Assembly: GCA_012515455.1 (NCBI GenBank) | Contig: JAAYYJ010000322.1 | Location: forward strand, 1 to 13,419 | Length of the DNA stretch: 13,419 nt | Source of the DNA: Oligosphaeraceae bacterium | GTDB lineage: Bacteria > Verrucomicrobiota > Lentisphaeria > Oligosphaerales > Oligosphaeraceae | Reading direction: 5' to 3' | In this document: piece by piece, positions 1 to 8,100 of the stretch | Layout: each line of letters opens with the position of its first letter | Position numbering within the stretch: the stretch's first letter is position 1 | The notes under the pieces: model-generated | The model's input: only the letters and a program-made list of their open reading frames with translations | Databases searched by the model: none | What the model was told of the DNA's origin: nothing | Made by a program: the position numbers and the translations under genes

Positions 1-598
1 TCAGAGACGTATGACTGGCCAGGGGCGTGTCCAGCAACGCGACCACGCAGCCGGCGCCGCGTTCAGGATTGGCATTGTCCACACCGAGGAATTCCAGGTA
101 GCGGTGACCGAAGGCCAGGCCGGCATAACCATTCCACTCGGGGCGATCCTCGGGCCGGTCCGGCAAATACAGACGGCTGTCGGCGGCATAGGTAATGTGC
201 TGGTTATCCTGCAACAAACGCTGCAATTCACTCTCGCTTAGGCGGATTTTCAGGCTCCGCAGCTGTGGCAGAACCGCCAGGCTGCGCGCCAGCAACTGCT
301 GTTCCTGCAGCCATTGGAGCAGCTGCTGGTAATCCTCATTGCTCGCAGCCAGAAAAGTCAGCGCCGGCCCATCGCCATCAGGGAGCGGGGCAGGCGCCAC
401 CGTTGCACCGGCTGCCGCGTGAGGGGGAAGTGCTGTCAGCTGCGCGCGCAGTTCCACAACGGGTTCAGCCTGCTCCGGCGCCGGCGGTTCCATCGCCGCC
501 GGCGGCAGCGACGGGGCAAAAAACAACCCCAGCAGCAGTGCTGCGACAATCACCGCCAGGATGGCATGCGACAAGCTGGTGTTCGAGGTGTACTCCAC
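1..598 (-). CDS. Membrane-anchored subtilisin-like (S8) serine peptidase, N-terminal part (runs off the left edge)
   Basis: This is the first 199 codons of a gene cut by the window edge. It starts at GTG 596-598, because a TAG stop lies six codons upstream in frame and GGGGAG sits five bases before the GTG. Residues about 11-28 (SHAILAVIVAALLLGLFFAP) form one hydrophobic segment, probably a membrane anchor or uncleaved signal. A Pro/Ala-rich linker follows (about 29-75). Residues about 80-145 are helical and end in a stretch resembling an I9-type propeptide (LKIRLSESELQRLL, then ITYAADSRLYLP). The segment ending GAGCVVALLDTPLASHTSL matches the entry into an S8 domain, with D190 as the candidate catalytic Asp. 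Subtilases usually read DTG here; this protein has DTP. The catalytic His and Ser would lie outside the window, so activity cannot be judged. It follows the response regulator after 98 bases. Confidence 0.72.
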   Translation of the reverse strand, partial: MEYTSNTSLSHAILAVIVAALLLGLFFAPSLPPAAMEPPAPEQAEPVVELRAQLTALPPHAAAGATVAPAPLPDGDGPALTFLAASNEDYQQLLQWLQEQQLLARSLAVLPQLRSLKIRLSESELQRLLQDNQHITYAADSRLYLPDRPEDRPEWNGYAGLAFGHRYLEFLGVDNANPERGAGCVVALLDTPLASHTSL

Positions 599-603
599 TG
601 CGG

Positions 604-609
604 CTCCCC
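604..609 (-). promoter_or_regulatory. Ribosome binding site fixing the GTG start of the S8 peptidase gene
   Basis: The minus strand reads GGGGAG, then five bases, then GTG at 598. No ATG occurs in frame between the upstream stop and this GTG, so the site decides the start. Confidence 0.6.
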
Positions 610-671
610 GTGACTATGCGGATGACGGCTGACTGCAGCAATAAACGCAGCCGCAGTTCTGAAATTGTTCT

Positions 672-687
672 GCCGCGGGCCCGCGGC
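672..687. terminator. Perfect 16-base GC palindrome after the response regulator gene (weak terminator candidate)
   Basis: GCCGCGGGCCCGCGGC is a perfect palindrome that begins nine bases after the TGA of the activator gene. It could form a six-pair stem with a four-base loop. No T-run follows in the direction of transcription (the next bases are AGAACAATTTC), so it is not a standard intrinsic terminator. It may slow or partly end transcription before the S8 peptidase gene, or have no role. Confidence 0.25.
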
Positions 688-696
688 CGCACTGGC

Positions 697-1734
697 TCAT
701 TCCAGGATCCGGCGCAGGGAATTGCGGTGTATGCCCAGCTTGGCGGCGGCGGCGCTCTGATTGCCGTCGCATTCCCGTAAGGCCCGCCGCACCAGCGCCC
801 GCTGCAGCTGCGCCGTAGCCTGGGCCAGGCAATCCGTTCCGGTCAGTGACAAGGCTTCGACATAGCGCTGCAGCTCGGCGCTAGACCCGGGGGGGGCGCT
901 TTCTGCTCCGGCCGGGATGCCATCCGGGAGGTGTTCGGGCAGAATGTCCCCGCCTTGAGCGGCCAGCGCCGCCTGCAGGACCACATTGCGCAGTTCCCGG
1001 ACATTGCCCGGCCAGGACCAGGACTGCAGCCATTCTGCCGCAGCCGGGCTGAGCCCCCGCCGTTCCGGCAGGGGCAGTTTCTCCAGCCAGTACTTGGCCA
1101 GGGGGATGATATCCTGCCGGTGTTCCCGCAGGGGTGGCATCTCCACCTGCAGCACCGCGATGCGATAAAACAAATCAGCACGAAAGCGTCCCTCTTTGAC
1201 TGCCTCGGCCAAATCCCGGTTGGTAGCGGCGATCACCCGCACATCGACCTCCACCGGCCGGACCGCACCCAGGCGCTCGATCCGGCCCTGGTCCAGGAAA
1301 CGCAGCAGCTTCACCTGAGCCGGCAACGGCAGTTCGCCGATTTCATCCAGGAACAGTATGCCCCGGTCAGCAGCTTCACAGAGACCGACCTTGTCCTGCA
1401 CGGCGCCGGTGAAAGTGCCTTTACAGTACCCGAAAAGTTCGCTCTCAATCAGATTCTCCGGCAGAGCGCCGCAATTGACCGTGACAAAGGGCCCCTTGGC
1501 CCGCCGGCTCTTCTGGTGCAGCAGACGCGCCGCCAGCTCCTTGCCGGTACCGGTTTCGCCGTTTATCAAAGTCGGAACATCCTGGGCGGCGACCCGCAGC
1601 AGCTGGAGGAGCAGATGCTGCATCGGCGCAGAATTGCCGACAAAACCGTAATAATCCGCAGTATCCGGCGCTGCCGGCAGGGTGTCCGGCCTGGCAGCCA
1701 GCGCCTGCCGGACCAGCAGTTCGATCTTATGCAT
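697..1734 (-). CDS. Sigma-54-dependent activator: AAA+ and Fis-type DNA-binding part of an interrupted response regulator
   Basis: This open frame carries the output half of an NtrC-family regulator (345 residues from ATG 1734). Visible parts are Walker A GETGTGKE (59-66), the sigma-54 contact loop as GTFTGA (106-111, usually GAFTGA), Walker B ILFLDE (126-131), sensor I around AATNRDL (169-175), the NVREL sensor II region (244-248), and a C-terminal Fis-type helix-turn-helix (GNQSAAAAKLGIHRNSLRRIL). Family members hydrolyse ATP to open promoters held by sigma-54. The frame is the same as that of the receiver piece at 1792-2052; the two are separated only by TAA (1792-1794) and TAG (1771-1773). 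Codons between the stops and ATG 1734 still encode NGAFEYVTKPLD, the end of a receiver. No Shine-Dalgarno precedes ATG 1734, so it is uncertain that this piece is made. Unbroken, the protein would be about 451 residues, normal for the family. Confidence 0.85.
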   Translation of the reverse strand: MHKIELLVRQALAARPDTLPAAPDTADYYGFVGNSAPMQHLLLQLLRVAAQDVPTLINGETGTGKELAARLLHQKSRRAKGPFVTVNCGALPENLIESELFGYCKGTFTGAVQDKVGLCEAADRGILFLDEIGELPLPAQVKLLRFLDQGRIERLGAVRPVEVDVRVIAATNRDLAEAVKEGRFRADLFYRIAVLQVEMPPLREHRQDIIPLAKYWLEKLPLPERRGLSPAAAEWLQSWSWPGNVRELRNVVLQAALAAQGGDILPEHLPDGIPAGAESAPPGSSAELQRYVEALSLTGTDCLAQATAQLQRALVRRALRECDGNQSAAAAKLGIHRNSLRRILE

Positions 1735-1770
1735 GTCCAGCGGCTTGGTGACATATTCGAAGGCGCCGTT

Positions 1771-1794
1771 CTACATCGCCCGCTCCACCATTTA
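1771..1794 (-). other. Two in-frame stop codons (TAA, TAG) breaking the receiver domain
   Basis: Reading the minus strand in the regulator's frame gives ITAYGSL-stop-MVERAM-stop-NGAFEYVTKPLD. Homologous receivers read through here, with Gln, Glu, Lys or Arg at both positions. TAA and TAG each differ from a Gln codon (CAA, CAG) by one C-to-T change. There is no frame shift and the rest of the domain is intact. The break falls between beta-4 (Thr81) and the conserved Lys of TKP, so a terminated product would lack the end of the receiver fold. Confidence 0.9.
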
Positions 1795-2052
1795 CAAGGA
1801 GCCGTAGGCAGTGATAACCACCACTGCCAGGTCGGGCCAGCTGCTTCTGATTTCCGGCAGCAGCTCCAAGCCGTTGTGCTGCCCCAGCTGCACATCCAGG
1901 AACAGCAGGTCGGCCTGGGCACAGTACTGCCGTCCCTGCTCCCAGTTGCCAGCGGTCAGGACCCTGGCGCCGCGTTTGGCAAAGAAGCGCTGCAGAGCGA
2001 AGCAGATAGCGGCCTCGTCATCAATGACAGCGATGGTCTTTCCAGTTAACAT
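1792..2052 (-). CDS. Receiver domain (REC) of the interrupted sigma-54 response regulator
   Basis: This is the N-terminal piece of the regulator, 86 residues before TAA 1792-1794. It has the acidic pair D11-D12 (AVIDDEAAI), the phosphate-accepting D53 in LLFLDVQLG, and T81 in VVITAYGS. Such a domain takes phosphate from a histidine kinase and controls the attached AAA+ domain. No kinase gene is present in the window. The start is taken as ATG 2050-2052. A TTG two codons upstream (2056-2058) is an alternative, because AAGGA lies about six bases before it, whereas the spacing to the ATG is long. The gene lies 52 bases after the sulfatase stop, so co-transcription is likely. As it stands the piece lacks beta-5 and alpha-5 and would probably not fold stably alone. 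Confidence 0.75.
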   Translation of the reverse strand: MLTGKTIAVIDDEAAICFALQRFFAKRGARVLTAGNWEQGRQYCAQADLLFLDVQLGQHNGLELLPEIRSSWPDLAVVVITAYGSL

Positions 2053-2104
2053 CGGCAAGATTGTTCCTTCCGGGGTTAAAGGCGGGGCAGTGCCCTGGGT
2101 CCGG

Positions 2105-3490
2105 TCAGTAGCTGCGACACCATTCAGTTCTGGCCAGCCAGAAGAACAACGCATCTCGCAACGACAGCATTTTCTCCCGCTCGCGGCCAGCCAGAGCAAG
2201 ATTGTCCTTTTCCAGCGGGTCATTCTGCAAATTATAGAATTCCTGGCGTCCGTCATTGAAGAACAGGATGTACTTGTAGTCATCCGTGCGCACGCATTTG
2301 CTGACCTCAGATTTGTCGTTGGAGACAAATTCCGAGAAGACCATCTCGGCGCCGTCTGAGCTTGCGCCGGTAATCTGCGGCAGCAGCGAAGTGGCAGACA
2401 CATTCTCCGGCACCGCGATGCCGGCGCACTGCAGGATGGTCGGTGCGACCGACATCGCTTCGACCTGGCCAGTAAAGGTCCGGGGTAGATGCCTGATGCG
2501 GGCGGGCGGCTTGATCAGCATCGGCACCCGCATAACACTGTCGTAGAATACGCCCTTCCCCAGACGGCCGCGATCACCCAGCATTTCGCCATGATCGCTG
2601 ACGAAAAGTATCAGGGTATCCTGGTAGATATCGAGCTCCTTCAGGGTCCTGACCAGCTGTCCGACATGGTCATCAATGCAGGTGACCATACCGTAGTAGT
2701 AAGCTATAGCCTTGCGCATCAACGGCTCTGACCACTTCTCCCGCCAGGAAGGACAGCCATCCACCTCCAAGGGCAGGGGGACGTTCTCGGGCGCATACAT
2801 GCTGCGGTATGGCTCGGGGGGGTCCATCGGGCCATGCGGGCCACAGAATCCGCACCACAAGAAGAACGGTTGTTCCTGCTGGGCCTGGCGGCGGATGAAG
2901 CCCTCGGATTCTTCCGCAATCCAGCTCTCGACGTACTCATCATTGCTGAGCGGGATATCCATCACTCCGGTATCAAGATAATGCTCCGTGGCCCGGCGGG
3001 CGGCATAGATTTGTTCGTAGGCTCCGGGCCGCTTCTTCTCCAGCCAGGCTGCATAGACCTCGCCCAGCGGCCCGGGGCCCAGCGATGACCCCTGGGCCTG
3101 CAGCCAGCGATGGCCCTTGCCGCCGCAGAGCTGCTGCCAGTCGAAGCCCTTCGCGGGATACATGTGGATTTTCCCGGTAGCGCCGGTGTAATAGCCGTTT
3201 TCCTGCAGCATTTCCATAAAGGTTTTCTCGTGCTCAGGCAGGCCGGGCGTATCGTCGACCACCGACTCCATATAGGTGACACCATGCTGATGCGTATAGC
3301 GACCGGTCTGCAGGCAAGCCCGACTGGGGACGCAGACGGTATTCTGCACAAAAGCATTGGCGAAATGCACCCCTTCCCGAGCCAGAGCATCGAGATTCGG
3401 ACTGCGGACCATGCTGTTGCCGTTAATGCCCAGAGAATCACTGCGCTGCTGGTCGGTAGTAATAAGAATAATATTCGGCCGTTTTTCCAT
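2105..3490 (-). CDS. Sulfatase (S1 arylsulfatase-like, CxPSR formylglycine type), no signal peptide
   Basis: The 461-residue protein is a member of the alkaline-phosphatase/sulfatase superfamily that removes sulfate esters. The start RPNIILITTDQQRSDSLG holds the N-terminal metal-site region (D13, Q14). CVPSRACLQTGR contains C53, which an anaerobic-type maturase (anSME) or FGE would convert to formylglycine; R57 follows in the motif. TGKIHM (K107, H109), GPHGP (H219) and SDHGE (D299, H300) match further active-site blocks. The C-terminal EFYNLQNDPLEKDNLA block is typical of the family. Start ATG 3490 has AAGGAG six bases upstream. There is no hydrophobic leader, so the product looks cytoplasmic, unlike the two secreted hydrolases upstream. 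It lies 48 bases after rpoN and 52 bases before the regulator, suggesting one operon. The substrate cannot be read from sequence; a sulfated sugar is likely from context. Confidence 0.93.
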   Translation of the reverse strand: MEKRPNIILITTDQQRSDSLGINGNSMVRSPNLDALAREGVHFANAFVQNTVCVPSRACLQTGRYTHQHGVTYMESVVDDTPGLPEHEKTFMEMLQENGYYTGATGKIHMYPAKGFDWQQLCGGKGHRWLQAQGSSLGPGPLGEVYAAWLEKKRPGAYEQIYAARRATEHYLDTGVMDIPLSNDEYVESWIAEESEGFIRRQAQQEQPFFLWCGFCGPHGPMDPPEPYRSMYAPENVPLPLEVDGCPSWREKWSEPLMRKAIAYYYGMVTCIDDHVGQLVRTLKELDIYQDTLILFVSDHGEMLGDRGRLGKGVFYDSVMRVPMLIKPPARIRHLPRTFTGQVEAMSVAPTILQCAGIAVPENVSATSLLPQITGASSDGAEMVFSEFVSNDKSEVSKCVRTDDYKYILFFNDGRQEFYNLQNDPLEKDNLALAGREREKMLSLRDALFFWLARTEWCRSY

Positions 3491-3538
3491 TGTGTCTCCT
3501 TGTGGGGCAATACTGACGAACGCGCTGCCAGGTATCCT

Positions 3539-5014
3539 TCAGTGCTGCTTGCGCAGACTGGCGGCGGGGATATTCTCCTCCTCGCGATATTTGGCCACGG
3601 TGCGCCGGGCCACGGTCAGCCCCTCTTCCTGCAGCAGCTGGGAAATCTTCTGGTCGGACAGCGGCTTATGCGGGTCCTCCTGCTGAATCAGGGCCGCGAT
3701 TTTCCGGCGCACGGCCCGGCTGGAGAGCTCCTCACCGCTGTCTGCTTTGCTGTACCCGGTGGTAAAGAAGTGCTTGATGGGAAAGACTCCCATCGGGGTT
3801 GCGACGTACTTGTTGGCGATGGCCCGGCTGATGGTGGCTTCGTGCAATCCCAGAGTGTCCGCCAGGGTGGCCATGACCAGCGGTCGCAGGCGGCTGTCGC
3901 CCTGCTCCAGGAATTCGCGCTGGAAATTCACCAGCAGGATGGCGATTTTCTCCAAGGTGTTCTGACGCTGATCGATGGCCCAGAGCAGCTGGCTGGCGGC
4001 CTGCTGTTTGTCCCGCAGGAAATTCCGGTCTGCAGCTGGCAGGGCGGGATCATTAAGCTGGTCGAGATACTGCTGGTTGATCGCCACTTTGGGAATGACC
4101 TCGTGATTCAGACGCACTGTCCATTGCCCATCGGCATTTTTTTCAATATAGACATCCGGGATGATCACCGGTGCAGTGGCTGAGGACAGCGCCAGGCCGG
4201 GCTTGGGGGAGAGCTGCTGAATACGGGCCTGGGCCTCCTTGACTTCATCCAACTCGGCATCCACCGCTTTGGCAATCTGCGGCAGGCGGTTGCGGGCCAG
4301 GTCCTCCAGGTGGCACTCGACGATATCCCAGGCGATGCTGCCCTTCTCGCCGTTGCGTTCCAGCTGCAGCAACAAACATTCGCGCAGATCGCGGGCGGCC
4401 AGTCCGGCCGGTTCCAGGGACTGCAGCAATGTGATGGCTTTGGCAATTTCCTCCTGCGGTTGTTCCAGCTGCCGGGCCATCTCGGCCGCGCTGCTGTGGA
4501 GGTAGCCGGCGTCATCGAGATTCCCGACCACCTCCAGGCAGAGGGCGAACAGCTGCTGGTCGCCAGCAACAACTTCGCGGATTTGTGCTTCCAGATAATC
4601 CTGCAGGCTGGTCTCCGCCACCGCCGAATCGAAGAAATGCTTGCGGCGTTCCTCGGCATCGGCATCCGGACTGCGGCGAGAAATATCGCCGAGATAATTA
4701 TCGAGATACAGCTCGCTGAAATCCTCCTGCAAGGCCTCGCCCAGGCTCTCATCACCCTCAATCACCTGCGCCCGCAGGTCCTCGGTGATTTCTTCCGGGG
4801 AGCGGCTGTCACCGGCCTGCAAATCAGCTTCGAGGACCTCCTGGCCCGGGGCGACGAATTCCAGCAACGGGTTGATGGCCACCTCCTGGGCGACACGCTG
4901 TTCCAGTTCCTGCACATCGGCCTGGAGAATGGCCAAGGCCTGGATTTGCTGGGGCGCCATGGTCAATTCCTGGCGCTGGCTGGTATTCAGATTTTGGCTG
5001 ACATTCAATTGCAT
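3539..5014 (-). CDS. rpoN: RNA polymerase sigma-54 factor (RpoN)
   Basis: This 491-residue protein directs RNA polymerase to -24/-12 promoters and needs an AAA+ activator to start transcription. Region I opens MQLNVSQNLNTSQRQELTMA and continues PQQIQALAILQ with Gln/Leu-rich helices. An acidic linker follows (about 55-105), then the core-binding domain, then a helix-turn-helix near 390-409 (LHEATISRAIANKY). The C-terminus has a perfect RpoN box, ARRTVAKYRE (about 469-478), which reads the -24 element. The start is set at ATG 5014, where region I homology begins. An in-frame GTG at 5045-5047 would add 11 residues; it has AAGG directly against it and no homology, so it is less likely. The gene lies 184 bases after the GH123-like gene, so it may have its own promoter. 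The next genes are a sulfatase and a sigma-54 activator. Confidence 0.95.
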   Translation of the reverse strand: MQLNVSQNLNTSQRQELTMAPQQIQALAILQADVQELEQRVAQEVAINPLLEFVAPGQEVLEADLQAGDSRSPEEITEDLRAQVIEGDESLGEALQEDFSELYLDNYLGDISRRSPDADAEERRKHFFDSAVAETSLQDYLEAQIREVVAGDQQLFALCLEVVGNLDDAGYLHSSAAEMARQLEQPQEEIAKAITLLQSLEPAGLAARDLRECLLLQLERNGEKGSIAWDIVECHLEDLARNRLPQIAKAVDAELDEVKEAQARIQQLSPKPGLALSSATAPVIIPDVYIEKNADGQWTVRLNHEVIPKVAINQQYLDQLNDPALPAADRNFLRDKQQAASQLLWAIDQRQNTLEKIAILLVNFQREFLEQGDSRLRPLVMATLADTLGLHEATISRAIANKYVATPMGVFPIKHFFTTGYSKADSGEELSSRAVRRKIAALIQQEDPHKPLSDQKISQLLQEEGLTVARRTVAKYREEENIPAASLRKQH

Positions 5015-5036
5015 GGCGGATCTATTCTCACAGACA

Positions 5037-5047
5037 GTGTGACACAC
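5037..5047. promoter_or_regulatory. Short palindrome just upstream of rpoN (possible operator)
   Basis: GTGTGACACAC is two perfect five-base arms around a single central base, 22 bases before the rpoN ATG. Its place between the possible promoter and the start would suit a repressor site. It is short and the assignment rests only on symmetry and position. Confidence 0.2.
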
Positions 5048-5084
5048 CTTGGCGGCAGAACGGATTCAGGTCGCCTGCGGCAAT

Positions 5085-5113
5085 AATGTACCACTTGAAG
5101 CCCCCCGGGGCAA
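5085..5113 (-). promoter_or_regulatory. Possible sigma-70-type promoter for rpoN
   Basis: The minus strand has TTGCCC (5108-5113), 17 bases, then TACATT (5085-5090). Each box matches four of six consensus bases and the spacing is ideal. It lies about 70 bases before ATG 5014. The -35 box overlaps one CCCCGGGG repeat. Matches this good occur by chance, so confidence is low. Confidence 0.3.
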
Positions 5114-5136
5114 GTACAGCCGGAATTTCCCCGGGG
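5103..5136. terminator. Paired CCCCGGGG repeats after the GH123-like gene (hairpin or terminator candidate)
   Basis: Two copies of the self-complementary octamer CCCCGGGG lie at 5103-5110 and 5129-5136, 18 bases apart. They can pair with each other as an eight-pair GC stem. The hairpin starts about 62 bases after the GH123-like TAG. No T-run follows, so a factor-independent terminator is not clearly shown. Confidence 0.3.
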
Positions 5137-5198
5137 AGGGTGGTGGGTCCTGCCGCGGCGGCGGCTATGCCTGCCGGCGGCCACTTATCGTCTGCCTG

Positions 5199-8100
5199 CT
5201 AACGTTGGCACTGTTGCAGGAACTGCTCATCGCTGCTGCAGTTGGTGATGCCCCGGATAATGAACGAGAAATTGAAGCTCTCCCCGGCCTTGATGGTAAA
5301 GGGGCTGTTGGGATACGGATCAGCATGGCTCTTGCCCCGGAAAGATCGCAGGAACTCCAGAGTATAGACTCCCCCTTTGCCGTTCTTATCAACCTTGGAA
5401 TTGAACCACATATACAGGTGGCTCAGGTTCGTATCACCCAGCATCGCCAGGCCGGTCCGCAAGGACGGATCGTAGGCACCGAAAAAATTCTCCTTGAGTT
5501 TTCGGGATTTCAGGGAGTAGAATGCTGGCTTTGCGGCGGTGAAATGGGGCTCCTGCAGGGGCTCCTCGGTATCGAGCAGCGGCACCACCAGGCGGTCATT
5601 CTCAGGCGCATTGGCGCCTTGCCCGATACCGGGCATGAAGCGCCCGCGCCAAGGGAACTGGAAATGCTCCGGGTCCTCGGAGGCGTATTCCGGACTGAGG
5701 GTGTTTTTGATTTCATAGTCGCAATGCAGGTCGAGGGAGTCTGCGCTCAGAGAGACTGTGCGGCGCAGCAGGTACGGCGTGTCCGGGATCAGGGTAGAGA
5801 AGGCGATTGCGGCCCGGGCGGGCTTGATTTCCACGAAATCGACATCCCAGTCCACGAATGACACTGGCCAGAGGTACGCGTATCCGCCCGCGTCTTCAAA
5901 TCCGCCCAGCCCTTTCAGGCGGGTTACCATCTCCTTGCTGACCTTCTGACTGGCCCGTTCCTCCAGAGTCAGGCCACTCTCGAAGCTGCCAGGCAGCAGA
6001 CATTCCACCCCGTCGACCTGGTAAGAGATGATACGCCCGCCGGCCTCCAGCAGGGTGACCGCGAGGCGGCCATTGGACAGCAGGAAGCCGGGATAATCGC
6101 TGTACTCCGCCGGCAGCAGCTGGACCTGGTGGCCGGTAAAAGACCCGGCAGCAGCCGCGTTGCGGGACAGTGTCAGATAATAACCGGCCCGGTTGAACTG
6201 GCGGCGCTGATAGGCAGCACCGGCGCGATTGAAGAGCGCCTGGGCCAGCGCATTGGGGAAGGTCTGGGTCTTGGTCACTTCCTGGGCCACAATGGCCTGA
6301 CGGAGACTGGATATCTCCTGTGCGGCCTGCTGCCGCTGCGCTTCGCCATAAGGATTGTCACCCCCCACGGCGGCCAGGAAATTCTTCGCCGCCGTAGTAT
6401 CGAGTTGCTTTTCTTCGGCTTGAGCCAGCAGGGTGCGCAGCTCAGCCAACTGCGGGTCTTCCTGCAGAGAATAGGTGCGCTGGAACTGCACCTCGCGGCC
6501 ATCCTGGCTGACGCTCAGGGACAGCACATTCCGGCCCAGATGCGGCAGCTGGCAGTTGAATTGCAAACGCCCGTCCGAGCCGATTTGCCCCTGCACGCGG
6601 CCCTCCAGGGAGACGGTCGCGCCCGACGGTCCGTAAGCCGTAAAGCTGATCTGGTTCTGCTCGGTCAGGGCATTCTCCGGCGGCTGGGAGACCACTACCG
6701 CGGCTGGCTGCTGGGCCAGAGCCTCGATTTCATCGCCCACGCGGTTGCGCAAGGCGTACAGCAGATTAGCGTCCTTGCTGAATTCAAACGGCGGTTTCGA
6801 GAACAGCTCGCCTAGGATTTCCGTAACCCGCCGGCGCCCCACTCCGGGGAAGAGGCGGTTGATTTGGTTTTCCAGGAGGCAGAAATAATCGAAGTCGTCG
6901 GTAGCCTCGCGTCGTTGCATGGCCCGCAGTGAGAGGAGAATCCCCTCGCCCGGCTGTCGCGGCGGATAGAGGATGGTGGCTGCACCGCCGCCATAAGTTT
7001 TCTCCAGTCCGGTCCAGGGATTGACACCGGGGGGAGTATGCATCGAGTTCCAGAGCAGGGTTCCGGTACCTTGGGCCAGATAGGTCATCCACGGGAAGAT
7101 GCGGTTATTGATATAGTTATGGGCTCCGAGGTATCCCGACCAGTTGTAGAACCAGATTTCCTTGCCGGCGGCGCGGGCGGCCTGCTCGAGTTCCGGCTGA
7201 TGATGGCCGGGACTGAGCGGGACAATCCAGCGGTCGACGAAATCAAAGCCCTCGGCCACGGCTTTGGTCGTGGTCATGATCAGGCTGGGAGCACTCTCCT
7301 TGATCGTCTGGAACAGCAGCTTGACTTCGGCCAGGACCTTCTGAGGCGGTTCGTCATACATATGCACCACGAAAGGATAACCGGGGAATCGTTCCCGGAC
7401 ATGCTGGTCGAACTGACGGCAGTACTCTGCCAGATAGCGCAGGCCAGGGCGGTCGCCGGTGAACAGCTCATGTTTCAGGAATTGCGGCGGTTCGTGGAAC
7501 CAGCCGCTGTTGTCACCCAACAGTGAGAATGGGAAACGCGAGGCCCGCAGACCGTATTCGGAGCGGAGCAGCTCCACCGAGGCATCAAATTTCGTCCAGT
7601 CGGTAATGGTCAGCACGCCATCCTGAATCTGGCATTCCGGCTTGGCCGGCAGGGGCGACATGGTGTCGTAAATGCGCAGCGAGGCTCTGATTTGACAGAA
7701 GTCAGCGGTTACCTCCTCCCAGCTGCGCGGATCGAGTTGCTGATAATCCTTGTTGGGGCGCCCGCTGAGGTGATTGTGCAGGAACGGCTGCGCGGGCAAA
7801 GCGAAGGCGCGGACCCGGACTTTCAGCTGGGCGGTGGCCACAGCCTTCCCGTCCTCGAGCAGGCTGATCTGACCCTGGTACCAGCCGGCGGGCTGCTCCG
7901 GCGGCACCCGCACGGTCACATAGAACGGCAGGTTCTGCTCGGGAGTCGCGGCTTTTTCCTGCTCCGGAAGAAGCGGGTCGCTGTTGAGTCCTTTGACGGT
8001 GCTGTCATCGGGGTTCTGCAGTTCGACATAGCCGAGAATCTTATAGGCAATCTGCCCGGCCGGGATGGTTCCGGCGGGCCCCTGCAGATCGCTGAACTGC

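Noticed and set aside
1..231. A 76-codon minus-strand frame at the left edge
   Set aside because: Another minus frame (GTG 598 to the edge) gives a signal anchor and an S8 catalytic-Asp region; this one gives a Cys/Pro/Trp-rich shadow sequence.
638..652. Possible -24/-12 site upstream of the S8 peptidase (GG then TTGC on the minus strand)
   Set aside because: The spacing is 11 instead of 10 and the -24 box matches poorly.
931..2049. A 372-codon plus-strand open frame
   Set aside because: It is antisense to the sigma-54 activator, whose minus-strand translation has full family motifs; the plus frame has none. Plus-strand frames at 3110-4183 and 4310-5086 were rejected for the same reason.
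5015..5047. GTG start for rpoN at 5047
   Set aside because: The added 11 residues have no match to sigma-54 region I, and AAGG is directly against the GTG without a usable spacer.
5206..5218. TGGCAC followed by TTGCA, resembling a sigma-54 promoter on the plus strand
   Set aside because: GG and GC are separated by 7 bases instead of the required 10, it lies inside the end of the GH123-like gene, and no plus-strand gene follows.
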